Below, piece by piece: positions 1-6,493 of a stretch of DNA of 10,576 nt. Source of the stretch: an uncultured Saprospiraceae bacterium (GTDB lineage Bacteria > Bacteroidota > Bacteroidia > Chitinophagales > Saprospiraceae); the NCBI GenBank assembly GCA_937973565.1, contig CALJKQ010000183.1:1-10576 (forward strand). Reading direction: 5' to 3'. Position numbers and translations under genes: made by a program. How positions within the stretch are numbered: the stretch's first letter is position 1; each line of letters starts with the position of its first letter. The notes under the pieces were generated by a model, which was given only the letters and a program-made list of their open reading frames with translations, was not told the DNA's origin and made no database searches.

Positions 1-2
1 TT

Positions 3-1562
3 GATGGAACAGGAGCATGGTCTTTGGTGGGAGATCCGATGCCCAACAATTTTGTAATTAAGCTAGCCATCAGCAAAGTCGATACGCTCATAGCTGTGTG
101 CAATAGCAACAATGTATACAGATGTGCTGCCGCCGGTGGACCCTGGATTGCAGCCAATGCCGGATTGCCGGCTTCCAATATGACTTGCATCCATGTGGAC
201 ACCTTAAACAGATGGTTTATCAGCACCAGTTCGGCTTATGGTGCCTTGTACAGGTCGACCAACAATGGAGCGAGTTGGTCCAATGTAAGCAGTTCATTAC
301 TCACGACCAAGTTCAATTGTTTGGCTGTGTCGCCGGTCAATAAAGTTTATGCCGGTGCGTCCGGTGTCTTTCGGTCTGCCGATGGGGGCAATCTATGGCA
401 GGACATGAATGCAGGCATGGATGCAGCGCGCATAATGTTGTGTTTTAAATGCACCCAGAACGGGATCTTTTACATTGGCAATAAGCTGGGAGTATGGCGT
501 TCGATCAATGGTGGCCAGACCTGGCAGCTCAGAAATACGGGCATCAATCATTACAACGTGCTGCAGATAATGGAGACAGAAGCGGGTAGCCTGTTGTTTC
601 ATGCCTACAACAGTGTACCAAAAGGAGCTATCTATCGGTCGGTCAATCAAGGAGACAGCTGGACACAGGTGGCTGCCAATGGCTGCGATTTTTACACCAA
701 ACTCAAACAGCACAAGTCCGATACCCTTTGGGCGGCATCCCGGTTTTCCGGGGCGACCTCACTGTCATATTCCACCAATGATGGACTCAACTGGCAAAAC
801 AATCCTCTGATGATTTCGGCCATTTGGGACCTGGATGTGAGTAAGGAGCATACGGTGTTTTTGGGAAGTGAAAGCGAAGGCGTTTCCCGATCAGACAATG
901 GTGGGCAAAGCTTTAATCTGGGGGTAGGCAATACCACTTCATGGTACGGCAATGTCATCGAAGTAGAGAGAGATGAAAACGGATATATTTTTGCCGGTGG
1001 TGATTGGTGGACGAATATTTTGTGGTTTTCAAAACCCGAAGAAAATGGCGATAACTGGACAAAATTCAACGATCCGGATTTGGTGGTGAGAGGTATTCAG
1101 GATCTCGTTTTTGACTACCATAACAATGTTTATCTCGCATGTGAAACCAATGGATGCAGGATGGCATACAATGCTACCTGGAGTGCAGGTACGGACTGGC
1201 TTTCGTGTAATACAGGTCTTCCATCGGCTACTGCCAATTTGCTGGAAATGAGTTTTGATACCTCAGGATTTTTGTACACCGTTTGCAGTGCCACCAATGG
1301 ACACAATGCCGGTTTGTTCAGAACGGTAACGCCTGTTCAGCCGCCCAATTCAGCGGTATATAAATTTACGGGTAATGGAAACTGGACCACTAATTCCAAT
1401 TGGAAAAACGGACTCAGGCCGGCTACCAATGTTTCCGGTAATAAGATCATCATGATAGATCCCGAAGTGAATGGAGAGTGTTTATTGAATGGTACTTTGA
1501 ATTTGACCAATGGTGCCAAGCTGAAAGTATATCCCGGAAAAAAGCTGCGTATTCAATACTGA
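3..1562 (+). CDS. Secreted Asp-box (BNR/sortilin-like) beta-propeller protein, 5'-truncated by window edge
   Basis: The reading frame is open to the left edge of the window (first codons read DGTGAWSLVGD), so the true start lies outside; the TTG at 24 is not a convincing start. Counting from that TTG, Asp-box motifs (S-x-D/N-x-G-x-x-W/F) occur at about residues 78 (STNNGASW), 118 (SADGGNLW), 160 (SINGGQTW), 206 (SVNQGDSW), 250 (STNDGLNW) and 290 (SDNGGQSF), with a weaker one near 338 (PEENGDNW). The 40-48 residue spacing fits one motif per blade of a beta-propeller, as in BNR/sialidase-like and Vps10/sortilin-type proteins. The last ~70 residues (444-512) form a separate small domain beginning YKFTGNGNW and rich in Trp, Asn and Gly, like C-terminal modules often found in surface proteins of Bacteroidota. 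No typical T9SS sorting domain is visible. Catalytic sialidase residues are not apparent, so a binding or structural extracellular role is more likely. A terminator hairpin follows. Confidence 0.8.
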   Translation, partial: DGTGAWSLVGDPMPNNFVIKLAISKVDTLIAVCNSNNVYRCAAAGGPWIAANAGLPASNMTCIHVDTLNRWFISTSSAYGALYRSTNNGASWSNVSSSLLTTKFNCLAVSPVNKVYAGASGVFRSADGGNLWQDMNAGMDAARIMLCFKCTQNGIFYIGNKLGVWRSINGGQTWQLRNTGINHYNVLQIMETEAGSLLFHAYNSVPKGAIYRSVNQGDSWTQVAANGCDFYTKLKQHKSDTLWAASRFSGATSLSYSTNDGLNWQNNPLMISAIWDLDVSKEHTVFLGSESEGVSRSDNGGQSFNLGVGNTTSWYGNVIEVERDENGYIFAGGDWWTNILWFSKPEENGDNWTKFNDPDLVVRGIQDLVFDYHNNVYLACETNGCRMAYNATWSAGTDWLSCNTGLPSATANLLEMSFDTSGFLYTVCSATNGHNAGLFRTVTPVQPPNSAVYKFTGNGNWTTNSNWKNGLRPATNVSGNKIIMIDPEVNGECLLNGTLNLTNGAKLKVYPGKKLRIQY

Positions 1563-1608
1563 TTTGTGCGCTATATCCGTAAGCCAAAGGCTGGCTTTCA
1601 ACTTGATA

Positions 1609-1660
1609 AACACCGTTTTTACATAAGCAAAATCCTAAGAAAAACACGGTGTTATTTTTC
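1609..1660 (+). terminator. Probable intrinsic terminator of the Asp-box gene
   Basis: The arms AACACCGTTTTT (1609-1620) and AAAAACACGGTGTT (1640-1653) pair with one bulged base. A T-rich tract (ATTTTTC) follows at 1654-1660. The hairpin lies about 50 nt after the stop codon of the Asp-box gene. A smaller perfect inverted repeat, AAGCCA/TGGCTT (1581-1597), lies between the stop codon and this hairpin. Confidence 0.6.
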
Positions 1661-1848
1661 AACCAAGTGTTCCGGCTTTGCACTCAATAGCATTGAATAA
1701 AAATGGGAGAGGCCGGGCTTGTAAAAGCAAGTATAAATTTTTACGCACAAATAAATAAAAGTGAAATCGAGGCAAACTTCAGATCACCGTTATTTTTTAT
1801 TGGGTGTTAATAATGTAGTTACATATTCAAAAATAAAAATATGAAAAA
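1661..1848. other. AT-rich intergenic stretch, no gene seen
   Basis: This part of the 481-nt gap between the Asp-box gene and the DUF1501 gene holds no credible coding frame. Only minor structure is visible: a 5-bp inverted repeat TCAAT-agc-ATTGA (1684-1696), and an octamer TACATATT at 1820-1827 that recurs at 1851-1858 in the inverted repeat just downstream. Confidence 0.5.
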
Positions 1849-1880
1849 AATACATATTAAATTTTTTTCTAATATGTATT
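1849..1880. repeat. Perfect 11-bp inverted repeat with 10-nt spacer
   Basis: AATACATATTA (1849-1859) and TAATATGTATT (1870-1880) are exact reverse complements separated by AATTTTTTTC. Read on the minus strand, the repeat is followed by a run of seven T, so it could be a weak AT-only terminator for the DUF1800-DUF1501 transcript, about 165 nt after that gene's stop. Read on the plus strand, it ends 4 nt before a TATCTTTG box (1885-1892), so it could instead be an operator site. The sequence does not decide between the two. Confidence 0.5.
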
Positions 1881-1884
1881 CAAT

Positions 1885-1925
1885 TATCTTTGCCTTGTAA
1901 TCAAGTATTACGTTTTTTGTTTTTG
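1885..1925 (+). promoter_or_regulatory. Candidate Bacteroidota-type promoter elements upstream of the putative RNA
   Basis: Two alternatives are visible. TATCTTTG at 1885-1892 fits the -7 consensus TAnnTTTG, but with only a T-rich -33 region, and would start transcription near 1899. The second is TTG at 1895-1897 with a 20-nt spacer to TGTTTTTG at 1918-1925, which has a weaker -7 but would start transcription near 1932-1936, right before the closing stem of the candidate RNA. No protein gene lies downstream on this strand, so either promoter would serve a non-coding transcript. Confidence 0.35.
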
Positions 1926-1931
1926 AGATCC

Positions 1932-2045
1932 TTTTGGAACCATACGTCTTAAAAACTCAGGAAGAGGGGTCATCCTAAAAACCGATTGCCTTCCAAAGTT
2001 CATTCCCAAAGTGAACTTGACTTGAGCCGATGTATGGTTTTTTTT
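1932..2045 (+). ncRNA. Candidate small structured RNA ending in a T-run
   Basis: An 11-bp stem joins AACCATACGTC (1938-1948) to GATGTATGGTT (2029-2039) with a single G-U pair. It is followed at once by eight T (2038-2045). Inside it are a weaker pairing CTCAG/TTGAG (1956-1960 with 2022-2026, one G-U), a stem GGAAG/CTTCC (1960-1964 with 1990-1994; it shares G1960 with the previous pairing), and a perfect 7-bp hairpin AAGTTCA/TGAACTT (1996-2018, 9-nt loop). On the minus strand the closing stem is not followed by T residues, so the plus strand is favoured. There is no downstream gene on the plus strand, and the T-run ends at the stop codon of the convergent DUF1501 gene, so a riboswitch is unlikely. 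The shape (terminal stem, open 5' side, hairpin on the 3' side, apical stem, about 108 nt) recalls 6S RNA, particularly the 6S-Flavo type of Bacteroidota. That identity is inference; pairing was judged by eye. Confidence 0.45.
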
Positions 2046-3642
2046 ATTGTACGTAGATCAGTTTTCCACTGTATGCTTTTTGAGCGGAACTGATTTTGTA
2101 TATGTACATACCACTTCCCAGGCCTAACTTTTGGCCGCTCATATTGACCGTATGTTTTCCTTCTGACAGATATTCATTGACCGGCATGGCGATGGTTTGT
2201 CCGGTTACTGCTAACAGTTCCAATTTAATATGACCGGGTCTGGCCAAATCAAAATGAACTTGTATGCTTCCATCCTGCTGTACATTACCATAATGTGAGA
2301 GTCCTTGCACAAGAGGAACTGCATCGGTTGAAGAGGGCAGGCATTCGATGCCCAGATTGTCGATTCTCTCAAATTCATCTCCCAAAATTTCATCTACCGC
2401 AGACGGTGGCACGCAGAGCCAGGATTCCAGCACGGTGGCATAGACCGATCGGAAGTCGGTGGTGTGCTTTAGGTTGCCGTTGCCATCCAGTTGCGTGAGA
2501 CTGGGAAGATCACCCAGGGCGGCACTGCCTTGTAATGCACTGCCAAACATCATCACCGGGGCTGCCGTACCGTGGTCTGTGCCTCCATTGTTTTCTGCTA
2601 CTCTTCGGCCAAATTCGCTGAAGGTAAGAGAGAGTACCGAAGCACTGAGATCGGTGCCCAAATCGTCGTAGAATTCAGATACTGCAGCAGCCAGCTGGTT
2701 CATGAGTTGAGGGTGTGCGCTGTTTTGATTTTCGTGCGTGTCGAAGCCATCCAGGGTAACCATATACAATTTTGTACCCAGCTTTCCTTTGATCAGTTTA
2801 GCCACTATGGCCAACTGTTTACTCAGCGGGTTGTTGGAATACACCACAGTATTGGTGCCTGCCTTGTACGCATTGCTGATGGTAGGTGCATATTTGTAAG
2901 TGACATTGAGCACTGATCGCAAAAAGCCGATCTGATCGCCATAATAACAGTCGTCCGGCAGAACTTGTGTATCGTAGTAAAATCCTTTTTCTGCAATTTC
3001 AATCAATTTGTCGGGTGTATTGAAATTGACTGCCAGATCTATGCGATCCGGATTGTTGAAGGCGATATTGCTGCCACTGTTTACTTTGATGGCACCGGGC
3101 ACTTCGGGCAGATTTTCGAGGTAATCGGGTTGTTCGTTGAGCAGGTATCGGCCCAGCCATCCGGATTTATCTTCAAGGGTTTCGATTTGAGGTTGTGCAG
3201 AATTCCAAATATCCGATGAGGTAAAGTGCGACAGGTTGTGGTTGCCGTAGCCAACGCCATTGATTACCTTCATGGCACCGTTGTCCCACAACTTGGTGAG
3301 TTTGGCAGTCGTCTTGGGCATGGCCAGTTCACTGTTGAGACTCCAGGTTTCACTTTGGGGGATGTAGATGGTGGGCCGCTTGCTTTTATAGGTGCCAAAA
3401 TCGTAAATGGGTATAATGGTGTTGAGGCCATCATTGCCACCTTTGAGTCGGATCAGTACCAGGATTCTATCGTTTCCCCCCGGGGGATTGAGCAAAGGTG
3501 CCGCGAGTGCATTGATCGAAAAGCCGCCCATGGCAAGTCCAACGCCACCGGTAATGCCCAGGGTTTGGAGAAAATCGCGCCTGCTCCACATTTTGTGTTC
3601 TGATGGATTGCAGGCAGTAGTATGATGATGTTTGTGGCTCAT
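2044..3642 (-). CDS. DUF1501 family exported protein with Tat signal and T9SS sorting domain
   Basis: A 532-residue DUF1501 protein; this family belongs to the alkaline phosphatase/sulfatase fold group, but its reaction is unknown. The N-terminus has a His-rich leader (HKHHH, residues 3-7), a twin-arginine signal SRRDFLQ (20-26), a Gly-rich hydrophobic stretch and an ALA-A cleavage-like site near 46. Family motifs follow: GGNDGLN (68-74), HNLSHFTSSDIW (135-146), TLDGFDTHENQ (296-306), FSEFGRR (341-347), GGTDHGTAAPVMMFG (353-367) and DFRSVYATVLESWL (396-409). Residues ~450-532 form a T9SS type A C-terminal domain, ending GMYIYKISS...GKLIYVQ. The ATG at 3642 lies 5 nt after the DUF1800 stop, so the two genes are probably one transcript with DUF1800 first; an internal ATG at 3591 (MWSRRDF) would also give a good Tat signal without the His-rich leader. 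Having both Tat and T9SS signals suggests export as a folded protein and then surface delivery, which is inference. Confidence 0.92.
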   Translation of the reverse strand: MSHKHHHTTACNPSEHKMWSRRDFLQTLGITGGVGLAMGGFSINALAAPLLNPPGGNDRILVLIRLKGGNDGLNTIIPIYDFGTYKSKRPTIYIPQSETWSLNSELAMPKTTAKLTKLWDNGAMKVINGVGYGNHNLSHFTSSDIWNSAQPQIETLEDKSGWLGRYLLNEQPDYLENLPEVPGAIKVNSGSNIAFNNPDRIDLAVNFNTPDKLIEIAEKGFYYDTQVLPDDCYYGDQIGFLRSVLNVTYKYAPTISNAYKAGTNTVVYSNNPLSKQLAIVAKLIKGKLGTKLYMVTLDGFDTHENQNSAHPQLMNQLAAAVSEFYDDLGTDLSASVLSLTFSEFGRRVAENNGGTDHGTAAPVMMFGSALQGSAALGDLPSLTQLDGNGNLKHTTDFRSVYATVLESWLCVPPSAVDEILGDEFERIDNLGIECLPSSTDAVPLVQGLSHYGNVQQDGSIQVHFDLARPGHIKLELLAVTGQTIAMPVNEYLSEGKHTVNMSGQKLGLGSGMYIYKISSAQKAYSGKLIYVQ

Positions 3643-3647
3643 GGTTT

Positions 3648-5120
3648 TTATTTTAGTTGAAATTCAGGCTGGGCCGCCAGGAATTGGAATAAGAGAATCA
3701 GTTGCAGAGGGGCATATTCCCAGTACAGGTTCCACTGACCGGTAGCAAAATAATTTTCGGGTACTTCTGCTTTGAATACCCTCACGGCCTCATCGTAGTC
3801 TTTCTGGGACTGGAAGCCATTGGGCAGGATGTAATCGCATATAGCATTTACCACCACGGCAGGGTCTGAGGTAGAGGGGTCTACCAACGAAAGGGCTAGA
3901 TCCCGCAGCTGTTCGATGGCATTGCCCTGCAACTGGTAGTAGTAAAGCATGATGTTGAAAATGCCTTCAAATCTAAAGGGCAGGGTAGAGGAGGTTATCC
4001 AGGCGCGATTGCCCTTCCAGCCGGACACATCGGTGGGGTTGAACAATCTTTGGTCAAACTCATCGGAGCCATAGACGATGTATTGGTTGAGTACATCGTT
4101 GTTGGGAAGGTCCAGTTCATTGAGAAAAATCAGAAAATGCTCAATGTGTCCCGGAATAACAGTACCTACGGTGGCGTCGTCGAAGAAGTGGACAGATGAA
4201 AGCAATGCTTCCATGACCGGAGCGATTTCAAAATTATTTTGTCTTAAAATAACGGCGAGTTGATTTACTACTGCATCGTCTATATCCGGATTTACAAAAT
4301 GAGCGTACAACTTTTTGCAGATGTATTGGCTTACCTGCACAGGTCTTTCGGTGAAGATCAGATCGATGACCTCGTCGTATCCAAAGTTGCCGGTCTTACC
4401 GAAGATGGTCTTTTGGCCATTGTCCCAGAAGGAAGGCACAAAACTGATTTCTCCGCATAAAGTGGCGAGGGTGATACCATTCCAGCCGGATAAGGCCCTG
4501 GCAGCATTGACGATGTCGTTTTGGGTGTAACCATTGTCAACGCCCAGTGTAAACAATTCAAACAATTCGCGGGCAAAATTTTCATTGGGTTGGAACCGGG
4601 TATTTTGTACACCATCCAAAAAAACGAGCATGGCGGGTGTCTTGCCCATTTCCCGGAGGAAGTCCTTGAAATTTCCTAAGGCATATTTTTGCAACAGATG
4701 GTGGTACTGGTACATCCATGAGGGACAAATGTATTTATCCAGTTTCGTCACAAAATGGTTGTGCCAAAACAGCGACATGCGGTCTCTCAGGCCATTGGAG
4801 CGCATGTCTTTCATCCAGACATTTATCCAGGAAAGAATTTGCTGAATGATCTGGGCATTTCTTTCTTCTTCGTTGGAACTGTAATTGCTGATTGACCAAA
4901 AGGCCCAGGGAGGGGCTGCAGCCGGGGGCAGGTTTTTGGCCTGCTGTACGATGGAGGTCACCAGTGCTTTGGGATTTTGCAAAAGAGCATTGTCGATGAC
5001 CGATTGGGAAGCCCCGAAAGCCGTCCTTCGGTACAAGTGCATGGCTCTCCTTCGATCCCATGGATGAGATGCCGTAGGTAGAAAAGGACTCAAATCAGGC
5101 GGTGCGCAGTTGAATGGCAT
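3648..5120 (-). CDS. DUF1800 family protein, partner of DUF1501
   Basis: A 490-residue DUF1800 protein of normal family length. Recognisable motifs are HLYRRTAFGAS (28-38), RDRMSLFWHNHFVT (112-125), the strongly conserved block PNENFARELFELFTLG (178-193) followed by GYTQNDIVNAARALSGW (197-213), and a C-terminal helical region. DUF1800 and DUF1501 genes are commonly adjacent in Bacteroidota, Planctomycetota and Proteobacteria; their function is not established. The start is fixed: an in-frame TGA lies five codons before the ATG at 5120 with no start codon between. The protein begins MPFNCAPPDLSPF with no signal peptide, no membrane segment and no T9SS domain, unlike its partner. Together with the 5-nt gap, this suggests that the protein stays inside or is exported bound to the Tat-dependent DUF1501 protein. 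No Shine-Dalgarno-like sequence is seen. Confidence 0.92.
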   Translation of the reverse strand: MPFNCAPPDLSPFLPTASHPWDRRRAMHLYRRTAFGASQSVIDNALLQNPKALVTSIVQQAKNLPPAAAPPWAFWSISNYSSNEEERNAQIIQQILSWINVWMKDMRSNGLRDRMSLFWHNHFVTKLDKYICPSWMYQYHHLLQKYALGNFKDFLREMGKTPAMLVFLDGVQNTRFQPNENFARELFELFTLGVDNGYTQNDIVNAARALSGWNGITLATLCGEISFVPSFWDNGQKTIFGKTGNFGYDEVIDLIFTERPVQVSQYICKKLYAHFVNPDIDDAVVNQLAVILRQNNFEIAPVMEALLSSVHFFDDATVGTVIPGHIEHFLIFLNELDLPNNDVLNQYIVYGSDEFDQRLFNPTDVSGWKGNRAWITSSTLPFRFEGIFNIMLYYYQLQGNAIEQLRDLALSLVDPSTSDPAVVVNAICDYILPNGFQSQKDYDEAVRVFKAEVPENYFATGQWNLYWEYAPLQLILLFQFLAAQPEFQLK

Positions 5121-5316
5121 AACGTTGAAATTTCATTGATAAATGGTAAAATGAGACCCAAAAATGAAAAAAGTCCAAAAAAATGGAACCTTTTTCAAGG
5201 TTAATACAATATGGAACTGACTATTTTTTGCAGACGTCGGAACTAAAAAAATGTTACTAACCAGGGCTAAAATAGAAATTTTATTTGTTTAATAACTACT
5301 TTTGTAATTATCTATT
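5121..5316. promoter_or_regulatory. Divergent intergenic region between the DUF1800 and DUF202 genes
   Basis: This 196-nt AT-rich region should contain the promoters of both divergent transcripts. On the plus strand TACTTTTG (5297-5304) is an exact TAnnTTTG -7 box, with no good TTTG at the -33 distance; it predicts a start near 5310 and a leader of only about 6 nt before the DUF202 ATG. On the minus strand no convincing TAnnTTTG was found; CATTTTTG (plus 5158-5165) is the nearest. A perfect 6-bp hairpin, AACCTT-TTTC-AAGGTT (5187-5202), lies in the probable leader or operator zone of the DUF1800 operon. On the minus strand its loop is GAAA. Confidence 0.45.
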
Positions 5317-5640
5317 ATGGAAAATAGCGAAATAAATAAAGATTTAATATTGCGGGAAGAGCTGGCACTGCAGCGTACCAGGTTATCCAACCAATCTACC
5401 TTCCTGTCATTTCTAAGGACCGCTATGTATTTTTTAATTGCCGGCTTGAGCGTAAAAAATTTTTACACGATCAACCATGTTGATATTTATGAAAATATAT
5501 TGTTGGCTTTTGCGGCCCTGCTCTTTGTGGCCGGAATTACTAACTATGTTTATCAATCCAGATTAATCCGCCAAAGTGAAATCCACGTTGGCAATTATCA
5601 ATTGGATTATCTCAAGAAGCCGGACACGAACCGGAAATGA
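5317..5640 (+). CDS. DUF202 family small inner-membrane protein
   Basis: A 107-residue protein with the DUF202 (YidH-like) signature: a short soluble N-terminus with ELALQRTRLSNQSTFLSFLRT (residues 15-35; the repeated L-A-x-x-R-T theme), then two hydrophobic helices at about 29-47 and 59-79, and a charged tail. The family is predicted to be an integral membrane protein of the cytoplasmic membrane; its function is unknown. The ATG at 5317 is preceded by a TACTTTTG -7 box only 12 nt away, so the mRNA leader would be very short. The TGA stop (5638-5640) touches the stop of the convergent exonuclease gene, giving a TGATCA palindrome. Confidence 0.82.
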   Translation: MENSEINKDLILREELALQRTRLSNQSTFLSFLRTAMYFLIAGLSVKNFYTINHVDIYENILLAFAALLFVAGITNYVYQSRLIRQSEIHVGNYQLDYLKKPDTNRK

Positions 5641-6375
5641 TCAGACAAAATCGATGTCTTCATCTGCAACACTGTCGATGCCCATATAGTGCTGTATGAG
5701 TCGAACCACTGTTACCACATCTTTCTGGCAATAGGTTTTAATCCTTTCCAAACCTGCGTCTTCCCAATAAACACGGCCAACCTGGCTGCCATCGATGTCG
5801 TCTTTTGGGGTGGGAATGTCCAACGTAGCTGCTATCAATTCGAGTGAGGTATAGTTTTTGATATCCCCAAACCTCCACAGGTCCAGGGTATCGATTAAAA
5901 ATTCAGTTTGCCAGGGTTTTTTGCCCGTTACACTGAGCAATGCAGGGAAGGGGATTTTGTGTTTGACCATTCTTCGGCACATAAAAGGCACATCAAATTC
6001 TTTGATGTTGTGGCCACATAAGTAATACTTTTCCGGGTCTGAAAAGTGATCATTTAGCAACTTACAAAAGTCATGGAGCAGTGATTTTTCGTCATCGGAG
6101 GCAAAACTTTTGACCCTCAATTTACCCTCAGCATTCAGATAGGCAACAGAGATGCAAATGATTTTGGAATACTCCGCAAAGATCCCGGCTTTGGACTGAT
6201 ATAGCCTGGCGATACCTTCAGTGTCAGTAAGGGAAAGGTCTTTTTGAATAGAAATGGCTTTTTTAGCCCATAATTTTTGATAAACGTCGGTCAATTCATC
6301 AAAATGGTGTTTTTCAGATACCGTTTCAATGTCGAGAAATAGAATTTTGTTAAGCGATTGTGGTGATAGATTCAT
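5641..6375 (-). CDS. Predicted DEDDy-type 3'-5' exonuclease (PolB-like exonuclease domain)
   Basis: A 244-residue stand-alone exonuclease of the DnaQ-like superfamily, closest in pattern to the predicted 3'-5' exonucleases related to the DNA polymerase B proofreading domain. The three motifs are in order: ExoI FLDIET (13-18, metal ligands D15 and E17), ExoII GHNIKEFDVPF (121-131, D128) and ExoIII YCQKD (215-219, Y215 and D219), which makes it the DEDDy subtype with all four acidic residues present. IDTLDLW (161-167) and YTSLELIAATLDIP (175-188) match the usual middle region. No polymerase, helicase or other domain is fused. It should cut single-stranded DNA or RNA ends in the cytoplasm; the physiological substrate is unknown. 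It is transcribed alone and converges on the DUF202 gene with no spacing. A possible -7 box TTAATTTG on the minus strand (plus 6401-6408) lies about 25 nt before the ATG. Confidence 0.88.
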   Translation of the reverse strand: MNLSPQSLNKILFLDIETVSEKHHFDELTDVYQKLWAKKAISIQKDLSLTDTEGIARLYQSKAGIFAEYSKIICISVAYLNAEGKLRVKSFASDDEKSLLHDFCKLLNDHFSDPEKYYLCGHNIKEFDVPFMCRRMVKHKIPFPALLSVTGKKPWQTEFLIDTLDLWRFGDIKNYTSLELIAATLDIPTPKDDIDGSQVGRVYWEDAGLERIKTYCQKDVVTVVRLIQHYMGIDSVADEDIDFV

Positions 6376-6435
6376 GGCTAATAAGGGTTTTCACTAGGTG
6401 CAAATTAATAGTATTCATTGAATTTTGCCAGATTA

Positions 6436-6467
6436 TTTGATGTTTGCGTAATAAAAATTGATCTTTG
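6436..6467 (+). promoter_or_regulatory. Probable promoter of the coiled-coil protein gene
   Basis: TTTG at 6436-6439, a 20-nt spacer and GATCTTTG at 6460-6467 match the Bacteroidota -33/-7 promoter form with one mismatch (GA in place of TA). The predicted transcript start is near 6473. That excludes an in-frame TTG at 6458 as the start codon, since it would lie inside the promoter, and favours the ATG at 6494 or the nearby ones at 6500 and 6506. Confidence 0.5.
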
Positions 6468-6493
6468 TGGCGTTATTGAGAGAAAATCTAAAG

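Noticed and set aside
24..26. TTG at 24 as the start of the Asp-box gene
   Set aside because: The frame is open to the window edge and already contains an Asp-box-like DGTGAW upstream, so the gene is simply cut by the window.
1932..2045. Riboswitch or 5' leader element reading of the structured RNA candidate
   Set aside because: The only gene that follows is on the opposite strand and its end abuts the T-run, so there is no coding region to control in cis.
2295..3625. Several open frames on the plus strand across the DUF1501 gene
   Set aside because: They are shadows of the clearly conserved minus-strand DUF1501 gene and show no recognisable protein features.
4735..5061. Alternative minus-strand frame of 108 codons within the DUF1800 gene
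   Set aside because: It overlaps DUF1800 entirely, lacks any known motif and has composition expected of an out-of-frame translation.
6458..6493. TTG start codon at 6458 for the coiled-coil protein gene
   Set aside because: It lies at the start of a likely promoter -7 region (GATCTTTG, 6460-6467), and three ATG codons at 6494-6508 fit the membrane-helix start better.
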